The notes beneath the pieces are model-generated. The model saw only the letters and a program-made list of their open reading frames with translations. It had not been told where the DNA came from and searched no databases. Positions 18,711 to 29,272 of a DNA stretch of 64,000 bases are shown here, one piece after another (position 1 is the stretch's first letter; each line of letters opens with the position of its first letter). The translations under genes and the position numbers were made by a program. Origin of the DNA: Sedimentibacter sp. SX930 (lineage in GTDB: Bacteria; Bacillota; Bacilli; Lactobacillales; Aerococcaceae). Where the stretch lies: positions 62,001 to 126,000 of the forward strand of contig MUZD01000005.1 in assembly GCA_002155105.1 (NCBI GenBank). Reading direction: 5' to 3'.

Positions 18711-19724
18711 TTGGAACAAGTATTTCAAGGAAGAAGCTTATTGGCGGAAAAAGATTTCACTCGGGAAGAATTGGAGTATCTGATTGATTTTTCGGCACAT
18801 CTGAAGGATCTGAAGAAACGAAATATCCCGCACCGTTATCTTGAAGGCAAGAACATCTGCCTATTATTCGAAAAAGCATCCACTCGCACCAGAGCCGCTT
18901 TTACAGTGGCTGCCATCGATCTTGGGGCGCATCCTGAATATCTCGGGAAAAATGATATCCAATTGGGCAAAAAGGAATCCGTTGAAGATACCGCTAAAGT
19001 GCTCGGCAGCATGTTCGACGGCATCGAATTCCGCGGCTTCAGCCAAAAAACCGTCGAAGATTTGGCGAAATATGCCGGTGTACCGGTGTGGAACGGCTTG
19101 ACCGATGACTGGCATCCGACCCAAATGATCGCCGATTTCCTGACGGTCAAAGAGCATTTCGGCAAGTTGGCCGGACTTAAGTTGGTTTATGTCGGGGATG
19201 GACGCAATAATGTCGCCAACAGCTTGTTGGTTACCGGCGCTATCCTGGGTGTCAACGTCACGATCTGCGCGCCGGAATCGTTGTTCCCGACCGATGAATT
19301 GGTTGAGATGGCGCAGAAATTCGCTGAAAAGAGCGGCAGCAAAATCGAAATCACGGCCGATGTAGCCCAAGGCGTGAAAGCGGCAGATGTGCTTTACACC
19401 GATGTATGGGTATCGATGGGTGAAGAAGATAAATTTGCGGAGCGTATTGAATTGTTGACACCTTATCAGATCAATATGGAGATGATTGAGAAGACTGGCA
19501 ATGATGATGTGATCATGTTGCACTGCCTGCCGGCTTTCCACGATACAAAAACGCAATATGGCCAGGAAATCGCGGAAACATTCGGCATGCGCGAGATGGA
19601 AGTGACCGACGCGGCCTTCCGCAGCAAGCATGGTCTTCAGTTTGAACAAGCCGAAAATCGCATGCATTCCATCAAGGCAATCATGGCTGCGACCTTAGGA
19701 AATTTATTTATTCCAAAAGTTTGA
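18711..19724 (+). CDS. argF: Ornithine carbamoyltransferase
   Basis: Joins carbamoyl phosphate and ornithine to citrulline. 337 residues. Carbamoyl-phosphate motif [11 protein letters not shown], ornithine-site [12 protein letters not shown], and catalytic HCLPAFHD. The TTG start follows AAAAGGGGA by 9 nt and matches the usual beginning [14 protein letters not shown]; the frame extends to 18657 without an RBS. From memory the sequence, including its NLFIPKV end, is closer to the catabolic ArcB type of enterococci than to short anabolic ArgF proteins, although its neighbours are biosynthetic. Direction of use is therefore uncertain. Confidence 0.93.
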   Translation: MEQVFQGRSLLAEKDFTREELEYLIDFSAHLKDLKKRNIPHRYLEGKNICLLFEKASTRTRAAFTVAAIDLGAHPEYLGKNDIQLGKKESVEDTAKVLGSMFDGIEFRGFSQKTVEDLAKYAGVPVWNGLTDDWHPTQMIADFLTVKEHFGKLAGLKLVYVGDGRNNVANSLLVTGAILGVNVTICAPESLFPTDELVEMAQKFAEKSGSKIEITADVAQGVKAADVLYTDVWVSMGEEDKFAERIELLTPYQINMEMIEKTGNDDVIMLHCLPAFHDTKTQYGQEIAETFGMREMEVTDAAFRSKHGLQFEQAENRMHSIKAIMAATLGNLFIPKV

Positions 19725-19753
19725 TTGACAAAGTGAAAAACAGATGATAAATT
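19725..19753 (+). promoter_or_regulatory. Promoter of the T-box/argC transcript
   Basis: TTGACA at 19725, directly after the OTC stop codon, 17-nt spacer, TAAATT at 19748. Gives the arg operon its own start, separate from the OTC gene. Confidence 0.7.
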
Positions 19754-19784
19754 TAATGCAAATGTCAAACAACATCTAAAACAA

Positions 19785-20052
19785 ATAAAAACTTTGACAA
19801 GAAGAGTAGTCCATTTGCACAGTGAAGCGAACCTTGGAGGGTGAAAGCAAGGTCAACCGCGATGGATGAACAGGAACTTTGAGTTGATAAGCTGAATGTG
19901 AACCATAAAGTTTAATCCGGTTGCCCCGTTATCGCAAAAGTAGCAATACTTGAGTCCGGCGTGCGCGCATGCTGGAGAATAAGGGTGGCACCACGAACTT
20001 TCGTCCCTATACTGAATCTATTTGATTTGGTATAGGCACGGAAGTTTTTTTG
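19785..20052 (+). ncRNA. T-box leader of argCJBD-carB
   Basis: tRNA-sensing leader. Stem I shows AGAGTAG on the 5' side, an apical hairpin CCTTG-GAGGGTGAAAG-CAAGG, and a TCCAT/ATGGA helix closing the specifier loop. The T-box itself is AAGGGTGGCACCACG at 19981-19995. The terminator is AACTTTCGT..CCTATAC / GTATAGG.CACGGAAGTT with a T7 run (19996-20052). The 3' side of the specifier loop reads TGAACAGGAAC, which offers AGG (Arg) but also AAC (Asn) or CAG (Gln). The downstream pathway argues for Arg. The T-box TGGC predicts a G discriminator on the matching tRNA. Confidence 0.92.
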
Positions 20053-20123
20053 TATATCTGCAAGACTTTGCAAAACGGGCTTGGCCTGCTTTTGCAACAA
20101 ATTTAAAAAGGGGGATGGGAAGT

Positions 20124-21164
20124 ATGATTCATGTCAGTATCATTGGAGCAACAGGTTACACGGGGGTAGAATTAGTCCGATTATTGGGATTGCGCGAGGA
20201 TGTGGTCCTGGATCATCTGACCTCCCGCACGTACGCGGGTCAAAAGATCCAGCATCTTTTTCCGCACCTGTTGGGCAATGTCGATCACACGTGTGAAGAA
20301 TTGGATCTGGAACAGGTGACGACCGACAGCGATGTGATTTTTGTGGCTTTGCCGCATGGACACGCGTTGCCGATAGCCAAGAAAGCCAAAGAAAAGGGCA
20401 AAAAGGTCATCGATTTGGGAGCCGATTTCCGCTTGAAGGATGCGGCCGTCTATGAAGAATGGTACAAAGTCCCGCACACAGAGCCGGAACTATTGGAGGA
20501 AGCTGTCTACGGTCTGCCTGAATGGGACCGCGGTGCGATCAAGGACGCAACAGTCATCGCGAATCCGGGTTGTTTTGTGACAAGCATTCTCTTGGGCTTG
20601 ATGCCCTTGATGAAAAAAGGCTGGGTCGTACCGAACAGCATCGTCTGCGATTCCAAATCCGGTACGTCCGGAGCGGGCCGCGCCGGCAACGTAGCGAACC
20701 TCTTCACCGAGGTGGAAAGCAGCTTCAAAGCCTACGGGGTAGCGCATCACCGCCACACACCGGAAATCGAGCAGCTGTTGACGCAGATGGCCGGCACGGA
20801 AACGATGATCCAATTCACGCCGCATCTAGTTCCGATGAGCCGAGGCATCCTCAGCACCATCTATGCGACGGCCACCGAAGGACATACAGCGGATGAAATC
20901 CACGCCCTTTTTGAGGAAACTTATGCAGACGAACCGTTTGTGCAGGTTCTGCCTGCGGGCATGTGGCCGATGACGAAATCGGTAAAAGGCACAAATAACT
21001 GCCAATTGGGTGTCACCTACGACGAACGCACAGGCCGGGTCATCATCGTATCGGTCATCGACAACTTGATGAAGGGTGCTGCCGGCCAAGCCGTGCAAAA
21101 CATGAACCTGATGTTCGGACTTGCCGAAACGACAGGATTACAGATGATAGGGCTTTTCCCGTAA
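20124..21164 (+). CDS. argC: N-acetyl-gamma-glutamyl-phosphate reductase
   Basis: NADPH-dependent third step of arginine synthesis. 346 residues. GATGYTGVELVRLL nucleotide-binding start, catalytic Cys in NPGCFVTSILLGL (about 148), and HRHTPEIEQ. The start is the ATG after AAAAAGGGGGATGGGA; the frame runs upstream into the T-box terminator and should not be used. First gene of the T-box operon. Confidence 0.97.
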   Translation: MIHVSIIGATGYTGVELVRLLGLREDVVLDHLTSRTYAGQKIQHLFPHLLGNVDHTCEELDLEQVTTDSDVIFVALPHGHALPIAKKAKEKGKKVIDLGADFRLKDAAVYEEWYKVPHTEPELLEEAVYGLPEWDRGAIKDATVIANPGCFVTSILLGLMPLMKKGWVVPNSIVCDSKSGTSGAGRAGNVANLFTEVESSFKAYGVAHHRHTPEIEQLLTQMAGTETMIQFTPHLVPMSRGILSTIYATATEGHTADEIHALFEETYADEPFVQVLPAGMWPMTKSVKGTNNCQLGVTYDERTGRVIIVSVIDNLMKGAAGQAVQNMNLMFGLAETTGLQMIGLFP

Positions 21165-21195
21165 TAACGGAAGACTGAAGGAGGAAATGAACGAA

Positions 21196-22422
21196 ATGAT
21201 AAAGAAATTACATAAAAGCGGTGTGACTGCCGCTGCAGGTGTGCAAGCCGCAGGGATTCACGCTGGGTTCAAGAAACGCAAAAAGGACATGGCGCTGCTG
21301 TATTTCCCGGATGGGGCAACAGTTGCGGGCGTCTTCACCAAAAATAAAGTCAAAGCGGCTCCGGTCCAGTACGATCAACAAGCCCTGCAGCAACATGACC
21401 GTTTCAAGGCGATCCTGATCAACAGCGGCAACGCGAATGCCTGTACAGGCAAACAAGGCAAAGCCGATGTGGAAGAGACCGTGAAGCTCCTTTCTGCAGA
21501 ATTGAACATCCAACCGGAAGAAGTGTTGGTGTCTTCGACAGGCGTCATCGGGATGTTCATGAACATGGAGACAATGAAAAAAGGGATCAAGGAAATCGCA
21601 CCGGAAGTTTCCGAATTCGGCGGTGCTGCAGCCAGCAAAGCAATCATGACGACTGATACGGTTCCGAAAGAAGTCAGCTTCACCTTTGAAGTCGCCGGCA
21701 AGACGGCTACCATCGGCGGCATGGTCAAGGGATCCGGGATGATCCATCCGAACCTTGGCACTATGCTGGGCTACATCACAACTGATGTCGCAATCGGTCA
21801 AACAGCCTTACACGCGATGTTACTGAAAGCCGCTGACGCGACCTTCAACCACGCTACCATCGATGGGGACACGAGCACGAACGATTCCGTCTTTGTCGCT
21901 GCAACCGGCAAACTGGATAATCCGCTGATTGTTTCGGCTGATGATGCAGGCTATGCCGAAGTTGAAGCGGCTGTCCTATCCATCTGCTCCCAATTGGCGC
22001 AACTGTTGGTCAAGGACGGTGAAGGAGCGACAAAATTTGTCGAGGTGCTGGTTTCCGGCGCGAAGACAATGGCTGATGCCGTTTCGATCGGCAAATCGGT
22101 TGCTACATCAAGCTTGGTGAAGACGGCGATGTTCGGCGAGGATGCCAACTGGGGTCGTGTCATCACGGCTGCCGGTTATGCGGACACGGAATACTTCGAT
22201 GCCGATGTGATTGATATCGCGTTCTCAAGCAAGAACGGCGAAATCAAGCTTTGCGAAGCAGGGATGGGCGTCGTCTTCGATGAAGAACTTGCGAAAAAAA
22301 TATTGGAAGCAGATGAAATCAATATTTTGATCGACCTGCATCTGGGAACAGAAGCCGCCAGCACGTGGACATGCGACTTCTCTTACGACTACGTGAAAAT
22401 AAATGCGGATTACAGGAGCTGA
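21196..22422 (+). CDS. argJ: Glutamate N-acetyltransferase ArgJ
   Basis: Ornithine acetyltransferase that recycles the acetyl group, possibly also acetylating glutamate (bifunctional type, since no argA or separate synthase is seen here). About 408 residues. Self-cleaving precursor: the threonine of the KGSGMIHPNLGTMLGY segment (about 190) is the expected new N-terminus. DGDTSTNDSVF is the substrate site. ATG 21196 fits AAGGAGG better (11 nt) than ATG 21187 (2 nt). argB follows 5 nt after the stop. Confidence 0.96.
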   Translation: MIKKLHKSGVTAAAGVQAAGIHAGFKKRKKDMALLYFPDGATVAGVFTKNKVKAAPVQYDQQALQQHDRFKAILINSGNANACTGKQGKADVEETVKLLSAELNIQPEEVLVSSTGVIGMFMNMETMKKGIKEIAPEVSEFGGAAASKAIMTTDTVPKEVSFTFEVAGKTATIGGMVKGSGMIHPNLGTMLGYITTDVAIGQTALHAMLLKAADATFNHATIDGDTSTNDSVFVAATGKLDNPLIVSADDAGYAEVEAAVLSICSQLAQLLVKDGEGATKFVEVLVSGAKTMADAVSIGKSVATSSLVKTAMFGEDANWGRVITAAGYADTEYFDADVIDIAFSSKNGEIKLCEAGMGVVFDEELAKKILEADEINILIDLHLGTEAASTWTCDFSYDYVKINADYRS

Positions 22423-22427
22423 GCGGG

Positions 22428-23330
22428 ATGAAGATGAACAAGAGCAATTGTGAAAAAGCCGAAATGCTTGTCGAAGTACTGCCTTACGTCAACCGTTTCC
22501 GCGATAAGATCATCGTCATCAAATACGGCGGCAATGCCATGATCAATGAAGAACTGAAAAAAGCCGTCATGCAGGATTTGTTATTGATGAAATCGGTGGG
22601 GATGCACCCTATCCTTGTCCATGGCGGCGGACCGGCCATCAACGATATGCTGAAAAAACTGAAGGTCGAGAGCCACTTCGAGCAGGGGCTGCGCGTGACG
22701 GACAAAGAGACGATGGAAATCGTCGAAATGGTGTTGGCGGGCAAAGTCAACAAGGATATCGTCGGCACCCTGAACCAGCTCGGCGGCAAAGGCATCGGCT
22801 TGTCAGGTAAAGACGGCAATCTGATCCAAGCGCGCAAAAAATATCTGGAAAAGAACGGCGAAAAAATCGACATCGGCTATGTGGGCGAAGTGGAAGCAGT
22901 CAACAAGGAAATGCTGGATTCGCTCATCTACAGCGGCTATATCCCGATCATTTCCTCCATCGGTATGGGCAAGGACGGGATGAGCTACAACATCAACGCC
23001 GATTATGTAGCCGGCGCTATAGCGAAGGCCGTTCAGGCAAATAAATTCATCCTGCTGACTGACGTGGAAGGGATTTTCCGCGATTACCATGATAAGGATT
23101 CCCTGATCTCTCGGATCACGCTTGATGAGATCGAAGCATTGGAAGCGGATGGCGTCATCTCAGGCGGAATGGTGCCGAAGGTTGACTGCTGCATCGACGC
23201 ATTGCGAGGCGGTGTGGACGGAGCGCACATCATCGATGGCCGTTTGCGCCACTCGATTTTGTTGGAAGTGTTTTTCGACGAAGGGATCGGCACGATGATC
23301 GATCGTGAGAAGGAAGGGGTACTGGAATAA
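22428..23330 (+). CDS. argB: Acetylglutamate kinase
   Basis: Phosphorylates N-acetylglutamate. 300 residues. KYGGNAM (phosphate loop), LVHGGGPAIN (substrate loop), NKDIVGTLNQLGGKGIGLSG, and the C-terminal GGMVPKVDCCIDAL. ATG after AGGAGCTGAGCGGG; the frame is open upstream inside argJ. Its stop overlaps the argD start (TAATG). Confidence 0.97.
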   Translation: MKMNKSNCEKAEMLVEVLPYVNRFRDKIIVIKYGGNAMINEELKKAVMQDLLLMKSVGMHPILVHGGGPAINDMLKKLKVESHFEQGLRVTDKETMEIVEMVLAGKVNKDIVGTLNQLGGKGIGLSGKDGNLIQARKKYLEKNGEKIDIGYVGEVEAVNKEMLDSLIYSGYIPIISSIGMGKDGMSYNINADYVAGAIAKAVQANKFILLTDVEGIFRDYHDKDSLISRITLDEIEALEADGVISGGMVPKVDCCIDALRGGVDGAHIIDGRLRHSILLEVFFDEGIGTMIDREKEGVLE

Positions 23331-24523
23331 TGAATGAAGAGATAAAAACAAAAGGGCAAGCCTACTTGATGAATACTTTCAACCGCGGAGCCATCTGTAT
23401 GGTCGAAGGACAAGGCAGCTACCTGAAGGATGCGGACGGCAAGCAATATTTGGATTTCCTGGCAGGCATCGCCGTGAACGCGTTAGGACATAATCATCCG
23501 AAAGTGACGGCTGCGATAGCGGAACAGGCGGCCAAACTGGTCCACTGCTCGAACTTTTACTGGATTGAGCCGCAAGTGCAGTTGGCGGAAAAACTGATCA
23601 CGAATTCCGTTTTGGATAAGGTCTTTTTCGGCAACAGCGGCGCGGAAGCGAATGAAGGGGCCATCAAATTGGCGCGCAAATACGGACGCGAAGTCCACGG
23701 TGAAGGCTGCTACGAAATCATCACAGCGGATAATTCCTTCCACGGCCGTACGATGGCGACGCTGACGGCGACCGGCCAAAAGCAATTCCATAAAGATTAC
23801 GATCCGTTCCTGGAAGGTTTCCACTATGTTCCTTTCAATGACTTTGAGGCTTTGGCCGCCAAAGTTACGGAAAAGACATGCGCAATCCTTTTGGAGCCGA
23901 TCCAGGGCGAAGGCGGCGTCTACGTGGGCGATCAAGCCTACCTGGAGCAAGTGCGTGCGCTCTGTGACGAAAAGGATATCCTGTTGATCTTTGATGAAGT
24001 CCAAACCGGGATGGGCCGCACCGGCAAGTGGTTCGCCTACGAAGGCTACGGTGTGGAACCGGATGTGATGACGTTGGCGAAGGCTTTGGGTAATGGCGTT
24101 CCGATAGGCGCGCTCTTGGCTAAGGATGCTGTCGCTTCCCATTTCAAACCGGGCGATCATGGTTCAACTTTCGGCGGCAATCCGCTTGTCTGTGCGGCAG
24201 CTTTCGCAACCATGCAAGCGATCGAAGACGAGAATATCCTGGCGAACGTCAATGAGATGGGCCGCTATTTCGAAGAGAAATTAGTGGCATTCAAGGAAAA
24301 ATATGATTTTATCCTCGATGTGCGCGGCAAAGGCTTGCTGCTCGGGATGGAACTGGCGATGAAGGGAGCCGACATCGTCGCGAAGTGCATGGAAAAGGGC
24401 GTCATCATCAACTGCACGCATGATACGGTATTGCGTTTCCTTCCGCCGCTGAATGTGACCAGCGCAGAAATCGACAAGGCTGTTGCAGTGATGGATGAAG
24501 TTTTTCAAACAATTGAAGCTTAA
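23330..24523 (+). CDS. argD: Acetylornithine aminotransferase
   Basis: PLP-dependent class III transaminase making N-acetylornithine. 397 residues. FGNSGAEANEGAIKLARKY, SFHGRTMATLTATGQ, DEVQTGMGRTGK (PLP ring Asp) and Schiff-base lysine in TLAKALGNGVPIGA (about 250). Overlaps argB by one base; carB follows after 17 nt. Confidence 0.97.
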   Translation: MNEEIKTKGQAYLMNTFNRGAICMVEGQGSYLKDADGKQYLDFLAGIAVNALGHNHPKVTAAIAEQAAKLVHCSNFYWIEPQVQLAEKLITNSVLDKVFFGNSGAEANEGAIKLARKYGREVHGEGCYEIITADNSFHGRTMATLTATGQKQFHKDYDPFLEGFHYVPFNDFEALAAKVTEKTCAILLEPIQGEGGVYVGDQAYLEQVRALCDEKDILLIFDEVQTGMGRTGKWFAYEGYGVEPDVMTLAKALGNGVPIGALLAKDAVASHFKPGDHGSTFGGNPLVCAAAFATMQAIEDENILANVNEMGRYFEEKLVAFKEKYDFILDVRGKGLLLGMELAMKGADIVAKCMEKGVIINCTHDTVLRFLPPLNVTSAEIDKAVAVMDEVFQTIEA

Positions 24524-24540
24524 AGAAAGGACGGTAAAGC

Positions 24541-27500
24541 ATGCCTAAACGAACAGATATCAAGACGATCCTCGTGATCGGCTCGGGACCTATCATCATC
24601 GGCCAAGCCGCGGAATTTGACTATGCCGGTACGCAGGCATGCGTAGCTTTAAGAGAAGAAGGATACAAAGTCATCCTGGTCAACTCTAATCCCGCCACGA
24701 TCATGACGGACGTTGAGATCGCTGATAAAGTCTACATGGAACCACTGACGTTGGAGTTCATCGCGAACATCATCCGCAAAGAGCGTCCGGATGCCTTGTT
24801 GCCGACGTTGGGCGGCCAGACCGGTTTGAATATGGCGGTGGAGTTGGACGAAGCCGGCATTCTGGACGAGTACAAGGTCGAGTTGCTTGGCACGAAACTG
24901 ACTTCCATCCAACAAGCCGAAGACCGTGATCTATTCCGTCAATTGATGGCGGAATTGAATCAGCCGGTTCCGGAGAGCGACATTATCCACACCGTCGACG
25001 AGGCACTTCGCTTCGCGGCGGAAGTCGGGTATCCGTTGATCGTCCGTCCTGCCTTCACAATGGGCGGCACCGGCGGCGGCATCTGCCATAATGAAGCTGA
25101 CCTACATGAAATCGTGGCCAACGGTTTGCGCTACTCACCGGTGAGACAATGTCTGTTGGAAAAATCGATCGCCGGCTTCAAGGAAATTGAATATGAAGTG
25201 ATGCGCGACAGCAACGACAACGCCATCGTAGTCTGCAACATGGAAAACATCGATCCGGTCGGCGTCCACACCGGCGATTCAATCGTCGTGGCGCCTTCCC
25301 AAACCTTATCCGACAAAGAGTACCAAATGTTGCGCGATGTCTCCCTGCAGATCATCCGCGCCCTGAAAATCGAAGGCGGCTGCAATGTGCAGTTGGCTTT
25401 GGATCCGTACTCGTTCGATTACTACATCATCGAAGTGAACCCGCGCGTCAGCCGTTCTTCGGCTTTGGCGAGTAAAGCGACCGGTTACCCGATCGCGAAG
25501 ATGGCGGCGAAGATCGCTGTCGGCTTGACCTTGGATGAAATGAAGAACCCGGTTACCGGCACGTCTTATGCGGCTTTCGAGCCGGCTTTGGATTACATCG
25601 TCTCCAAAATCCCGCGTTTCCCGTTCGATAAATTCGAAAAGGGCGACCGTACCCTCGGCACACAGATGAAAGCGACAGGCGAAGTTATGGCCATGGGCCA
25701 TACGTTCGAGGAATCGATGCTGAAAGCCGTCCGTTCTTTGGAATACGGCGTCAACCATTTGGCATTGCCGAAAGACCAAGGCCAGACCGTGACGATGGAA
25801 GAAATCGAACAGAACATCCGCGTCGCTTGCGACGAACGTCTTTTCTATCTGGGAGAAGCGTTGCGCCGCGGCGTGACACCGGAAACGATCCACGAATGGA
25901 GCGAAATCGACTACTTCTTCCTGTACAAATTCAAGCACATCATCGACTTGGAGAAGGAAGTGGCGGCAGCTGAACCGAAAGACTTGGAAATCCTGCGCGA
26001 AGCGAAGAAATACGGCTTCAGCGATGAAATCATCGCGGAATTGTGGGGCATGGCTTCGGAAGACATCTACGCGTTGCGTAAAGCCAACGGCATCGTCCCT
26101 GTCTTCAAGATGGTGGATACGTGTGCGGGCGAATTCGAATCCTTCACACCGTACTTCTACAGCACGTATGAGATGGAACAGGAATCTTTCCCGAGCGACC
26201 GCGAAAAAGTCATCGTCTTGGGCTCCGGTCCGATCCGTATCGGGCAAGGGGTCGAGTTCGACTACGCAACCGTGCATGCTGTCTGGGCAATCCAAGAAGC
26301 CGGCTATGAAGCGATCGTCGTCAACAACAACCCGGAAACCGTTTCGACGGACTTCTCGATCTCCGACAAACTGTATTTCGAACCCTTGACCGAAGAAGAC
26401 GTGATGGCCATCATCGACCTGGAACAACCGTTGGGCGTCGTTGTGCAGTTCGGTGGCCAAACGGCCATCAACCTGGCCGACAAATTGGTGAAACACGGCG
26501 TCAAGATCCTGGGCACGAGCCTGGAAGATCTGGACCGCGCCGAAGACCGCAAGCTGTTCGAACAGTTGTTGCGCGACTTGGATATCCCGCAAGCACCCGG
26601 CAAAACAGCCGTGACCGTTGAAGAAGCGGTCGCAGTTGCCGACGAAATCGGCTATCCGGTCTTGGTGCGTCCGTCCTATGTATTGGGCGGCCGGGCGATG
26701 CAGATCGTCTACAACCAAGCCGACCTTGAGAAATACATGCGCGAAGCGGTCGTGGCCAGTCCCGAACGTCCGGTCCTAGTCGATCATTACCTGATCGGAC
26801 AAGAGCTGGAAGTCGATGCGATCTGCGACGGCGAAACCGTCCTGATCCCGGGCATCATGGAACACATCGAACGCGCCGGCGTCCACTCGGGCGACTCGAT
26901 CGCTGTTTACCCGCCGCAAAACTTGTCACCTGAATTGATCCAAACGATTGAAGATTACACGATCCGTGTGGCGCAAGGCCTGAACACCATCGGCTTGGTG
27001 AACATCCAGTTCGTCATCAGCGAAGGCGTCGTCTACATCATCGAAGTGAATCCGCGCGCGAGCCGGACGATCCCGTTCCTGAGCAAAGTGACCGGCATTC
27101 CGATGGCGAACTTAGCGATGCAGGGCATCCTTGGCATCAAACTGAAAGATCAAGGCTACCGGACCGGGTTGGTTCCGTCCAAATCCGGGGTATACGTGAA
27201 GATGCCGGTCTTCAGTTTCAACAAACTGAAGAAAGTCGACACCGTTCTGGGGCCGGAAATGAAGTCCACAGGGGAGATCATCGGAAAAGATGTCATCCTT
27301 TCCAAAGCCCTGTACAAAGCTTTCCGGGCCGCCAATATTGAGATCCCCGAGTACGGTACGGCGCTGCTGACGATTGCCGACAAGGACAAGCACGAAATCC
27401 TGCCTCTGGCGAAACGCTTGGTTGCGGTCGGCTACCGTTTGCTTGCAACAAAGGGTACTGGGGAAGCCTTGCTGGAGGCGAATGTGCCGGTCACGATCCT

Positions 27501-27744
27501 CCAAAACGGCGAGGCGAAAAGGGAAAATATCCTGAAACGCATGCATGACGGAGAGATCCAGTTCATCATCAATACGATGACCGAAGGCAAGACCGAGGAA
27601 ACCGACGGCTATTTCATCCGCCGCGAAGCCGCGGACAACAATCTGCCGTGCCTGACCTCTCTGGATACAGCCGAGGCGCTACTGCAGGCGATGGAAATGA
27701 TGCATTTCCAACTGCAGGCGGTCGGGACCGAACCGGCCTTTTAA
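24541..27744 (+). CDS. carB: Carbamoyl-phosphate synthase large subunit
   Basis: 1067 residues, full length: two ATP-grasp synthase halves ([20 protein letters not shown] at 12 and [20 protein letters not shown] at about 560) and a C-terminal MGS-type allosteric domain (about 935-1060). Makes carbamoyl phosphate for the OTC. The glutaminase subunit carA, usually placed directly before carB in arg operons, is absent: argD ends only 17 nt upstream. CarB must borrow CarA from elsewhere, for instance a pyr operon (inference). Confidence 0.97.
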   Translation: MPKRTDIKTILVIGSGPIIIGQAAEFDYAGTQACVALREEGYKVILVNSNPATIMTDVEIADKVYMEPLTLEFIANIIRKERPDALLPTLGGQTGLNMAVELDEAGILDEYKVELLGTKLTSIQQAEDRDLFRQLMAELNQPVPESDIIHTVDEALRFAAEVGYPLIVRPAFTMGGTGGGICHNEADLHEIVANGLRYSPVRQCLLEKSIAGFKEIEYEVMRDSNDNAIVVCNMENIDPVGVHTGDSIVVAPSQTLSDKEYQMLRDVSLQIIRALKIEGGCNVQLALDPYSFDYYIIEVNPRVSRSSALASKATGYPIAKMAAKIAVGLTLDEMKNPVTGTSYAAFEPALDYIVSKIPRFPFDKFEKGDRTLGTQMKATGEVMAMGHTFEESMLKAVRSLEYGVNHLALPKDQGQTVTMEEIEQNIRVACDERLFYLGEALRRGVTPETIHEWSEIDYFFLYKFKHIIDLEKEVAAAEPKDLEILREAKKYGFSDEIIAELWGMASEDIYALRKANGIVPVFKMVDTCAGEFESFTPYFYSTYEMEQESFPSDREKVIVLGSGPIRIGQGVEFDYATVHAVWAIQEAGYEAIVVNNNPETVSTDFSISDKLYFEPLTEEDVMAIIDLEQPLGVVVQFGGQTAINLADKLVKHGVKILGTSLEDLDRAEDRKLFEQLLRDLDIPQAPGKTAVTVEEAVAVADEIGYPVLVRPSYVLGGRAMQIVYNQADLEKYMREAVVASPERPVLVDHYLIGQELEVDAICDGETVLIPGIMEHIERAGVHSGDSIAVYPPQNLSPELIQTIEDYTIRVAQGLNTIGLVNIQFVISEGVVYIIEVNPRASRTIPFLSKVTGIPMANLAMQGILGIKLKDQGYRTGLVPSKSGVYVKMPVFSFNKLKKVDTVLGPEMKSTGEIIGKDVILSKALYKAFRAANIEIPEYGTALLTIADKDKHEILPLAKRLVAVGYRLLATKGTGEALLEANVPVTILQNGEAKRENILKRMHDGEIQFIINTMTEGKTEETDGYFIRREAADNNLPCLTSLDTAEALLQAMEMMHFQLQAVGTEPAF

Positions 27745-27765
27745 ACAAAATCATTTCAGAAAAGA

Positions 27766-27812
27766 AAAGGCCGGCGCATTATATCCTGCTCAGGATAATG
27801 CGCCGGCCTTTT
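27766..27812. terminator. Bidirectional terminator between carB and FAH gene
   Basis: AAAAGGCCGGCGCATTAT / ATAATGCGCCGGCCTTTT, near-perfect 18-bp stem, shared by convergent genes. Confidence 0.93.
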
Positions 27813-27821
27813 GGCTGTTTT

Positions 27822-28700
27822 CTATCGGAAAGTATTCACCAGTGTCCCGATGCCGTCGATGGTGGATTCGATGACATCGCCTGGTTTCAGCCAGACTTGT
27901 TCGTCTTCCGGGTAACCAAGGATGACCCCATCCGGTGTGCCGGTGAAGATGATGTCGCCGGGTTCCAAGGAAAAGTGTTGGGAAATGTAGGAAACGATTG
28001 TCGCGATGTCAAAAATAAGGTGCTTCGTGTTGCTGTTCTGGCGAACCTCGTTGTTCAGTTTAAGCGAAATGTCCAGATTTCTCGGATCGATCTCATCGGC
28101 GGTCACGTAGACAGGTCCGAGCGGCGCGAATTTATCCGGGGACTTTCCTAATAACCATTGCGGAGAGCCTTTTTGCCAGTCGCGTGCGGTCACGTCGTTG
28201 CCGATTGTATAGCCCGCTACGTGCTCAAGAGCTTCTTCCGGGGAGACGCAATAAGCTTTTTTGCCGATGACTGCCACCAGTTCGACTTCGTAATCTACCT
28301 TGCTGGTGTTCACCGGAATCGGAATGCCTTCTTTATGGGCAGCCAAAGCGCTCGTGAATTTGCTGAAGACAAGCGGTTTTTTCGGGGCTTCACTTTTCGT
28401 TTCCGCGACATGGGCGGCATAGTTCTTGCCGATGCAGAGGATTTTGCCTGGACGGGAGAGGACGGGCAGGAATGTGACCTCATCCATGGAAACATAGTAG
28501 GCTGGATCCGTCAGCGTTTCAGCTTGGGCCAGAATGGCGTCCAATTGGGCAGCCTGTTCCGGATCCTTCAGCACATCGTCTATATAGGAAGGGAAAGGCA
28601 GCGATAAAGCCGCAGCCACTTTGGCGACGTTCAGGAAACCCTGCTCCGTCTTGATGCCGATGCGGCTTTGGCCGTCTTCTGAAAAATGAATCAATTGCAT
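27822..28700 (-). CDS. Fumarylacetoacetate hydrolase-family protein
   Basis: 292 residues. FAH domain from about residue 80: ILCIGKNYAAHV, metal-binding DYEVELVAVIGK, GYTIGNDVTARDWQ, and FTGTPDGVILGY. Members are hydratases, decarboxylases or acylpyruvate hydrolases acting on 2-keto acids; the substrate here is not clear. An N-terminal 70-residue extension is usual for this subgroup. Single gene with its own terminator. Confidence 0.88.
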   Translation of the reverse strand: MQLIHFSEDGQSRIGIKTEQGFLNVAKVAAALSLPFPSYIDDVLKDPEQAAQLDAILAQAETLTDPAYYVSMDEVTFLPVLSRPGKILCIGKNYAAHVAETKSEAPKKPLVFSKFTSALAAHKEGIPIPVNTSKVDYEVELVAVIGKKAYCVSPEEALEHVAGYTIGNDVTARDWQKGSPQWLLGKSPDKFAPLGPVYVTADEIDPRNLDISLKLNNEVRQNSNTKHLIFDIATIVSYISQHFSLEPGDIIFTGTPDGVILGYPEDEQVWLKPGDVIESTIDGIGTLVNTFR

Positions 28701-28924
28701 AGGAAAACCTCCTTGATATTTGATTGGAACTTGCTTATATCCAGTGTAGCAATTATTCCCAAAAAACGATAGATTTAATGCAGCATCTGCAACAATTTTC
28801 GTGTTTCGGGAAAGAACACAGAAAAATCCAATTAGAGAGCGGTTACTGTTTTGTATTTCCCAAAAAAACAGTAGTCATTCCCTTTAGATGTGATAGAATA
28901 GGAAACATAAAAATTTTAATTGGA

Positions 28925-28952
28925 TTTTCATATTGGCTTAAAATGGTATAAT
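28925..28952 (+). promoter_or_regulatory. Putative promoter of the ACT/UPF0210 pair
   Basis: Perfect TATAAT at 28947 with TTTTCA 16 nt upstream; the ACT gene begins about 40 nt later. Confidence 0.55.
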
Positions 28953-28990
28953 GGACTCGACAAAAAACTAAAGAAGCAGGGGCGAAAAAA

Positions 28991-29260
28991 ATGAGAGCAA
29001 TCATGACCGTAACAGGTAAAGACCATACCGGAATCGTAGCGAGCGTAGCGGTGGAATTGGCGCGTCTGGGCGTAAATATTTTGGATATCTCACAGACCAT
29101 CATGGATGAATACTTCACCATGATTTTGATGGTCGAATTGAATGAATCAAAAAATTCAGTCAGAGAAGTAAAAGAAGCGATGAAAAAAGTTGAAGAAGAA
29201 CAAGGCTTGGTCATCCGTTTACAGGCAGAAGACACATTCCATGCAATGCATCGGATCTAG
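28991..29260 (+). CDS. ACT-domain protein, UPF0237 family
   Basis: 89 residues, a single ACT domain: MRAIMTVTGKDHTGIVASVA, then LGVNILDISQTIMD. ACT domains bind amino acids or similar small ligands. Always found next to the UPF0210 gene in Firmicutes as far as I recall; here the spacing is 12 nt. AGGGGCG precedes the start. Function of the pair is not established. Confidence 0.9.
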   Translation: MRAIMTVTGKDHTGIVASVAVELARLGVNILDISQTIMDEYFTMILMVELNESKNSVREVKEAMKKVEEEQGLVIRLQAEDTFHAMHRI

Positions 29261-29272
29261 GGGGACATTTGA

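Noticed and set aside
25306-26718. 470-codon minus-strand frame opposite carB
   Set aside because: Shadow of carB, rich in His/Asp/Arg from reversed GC-rich codons; no matching family.
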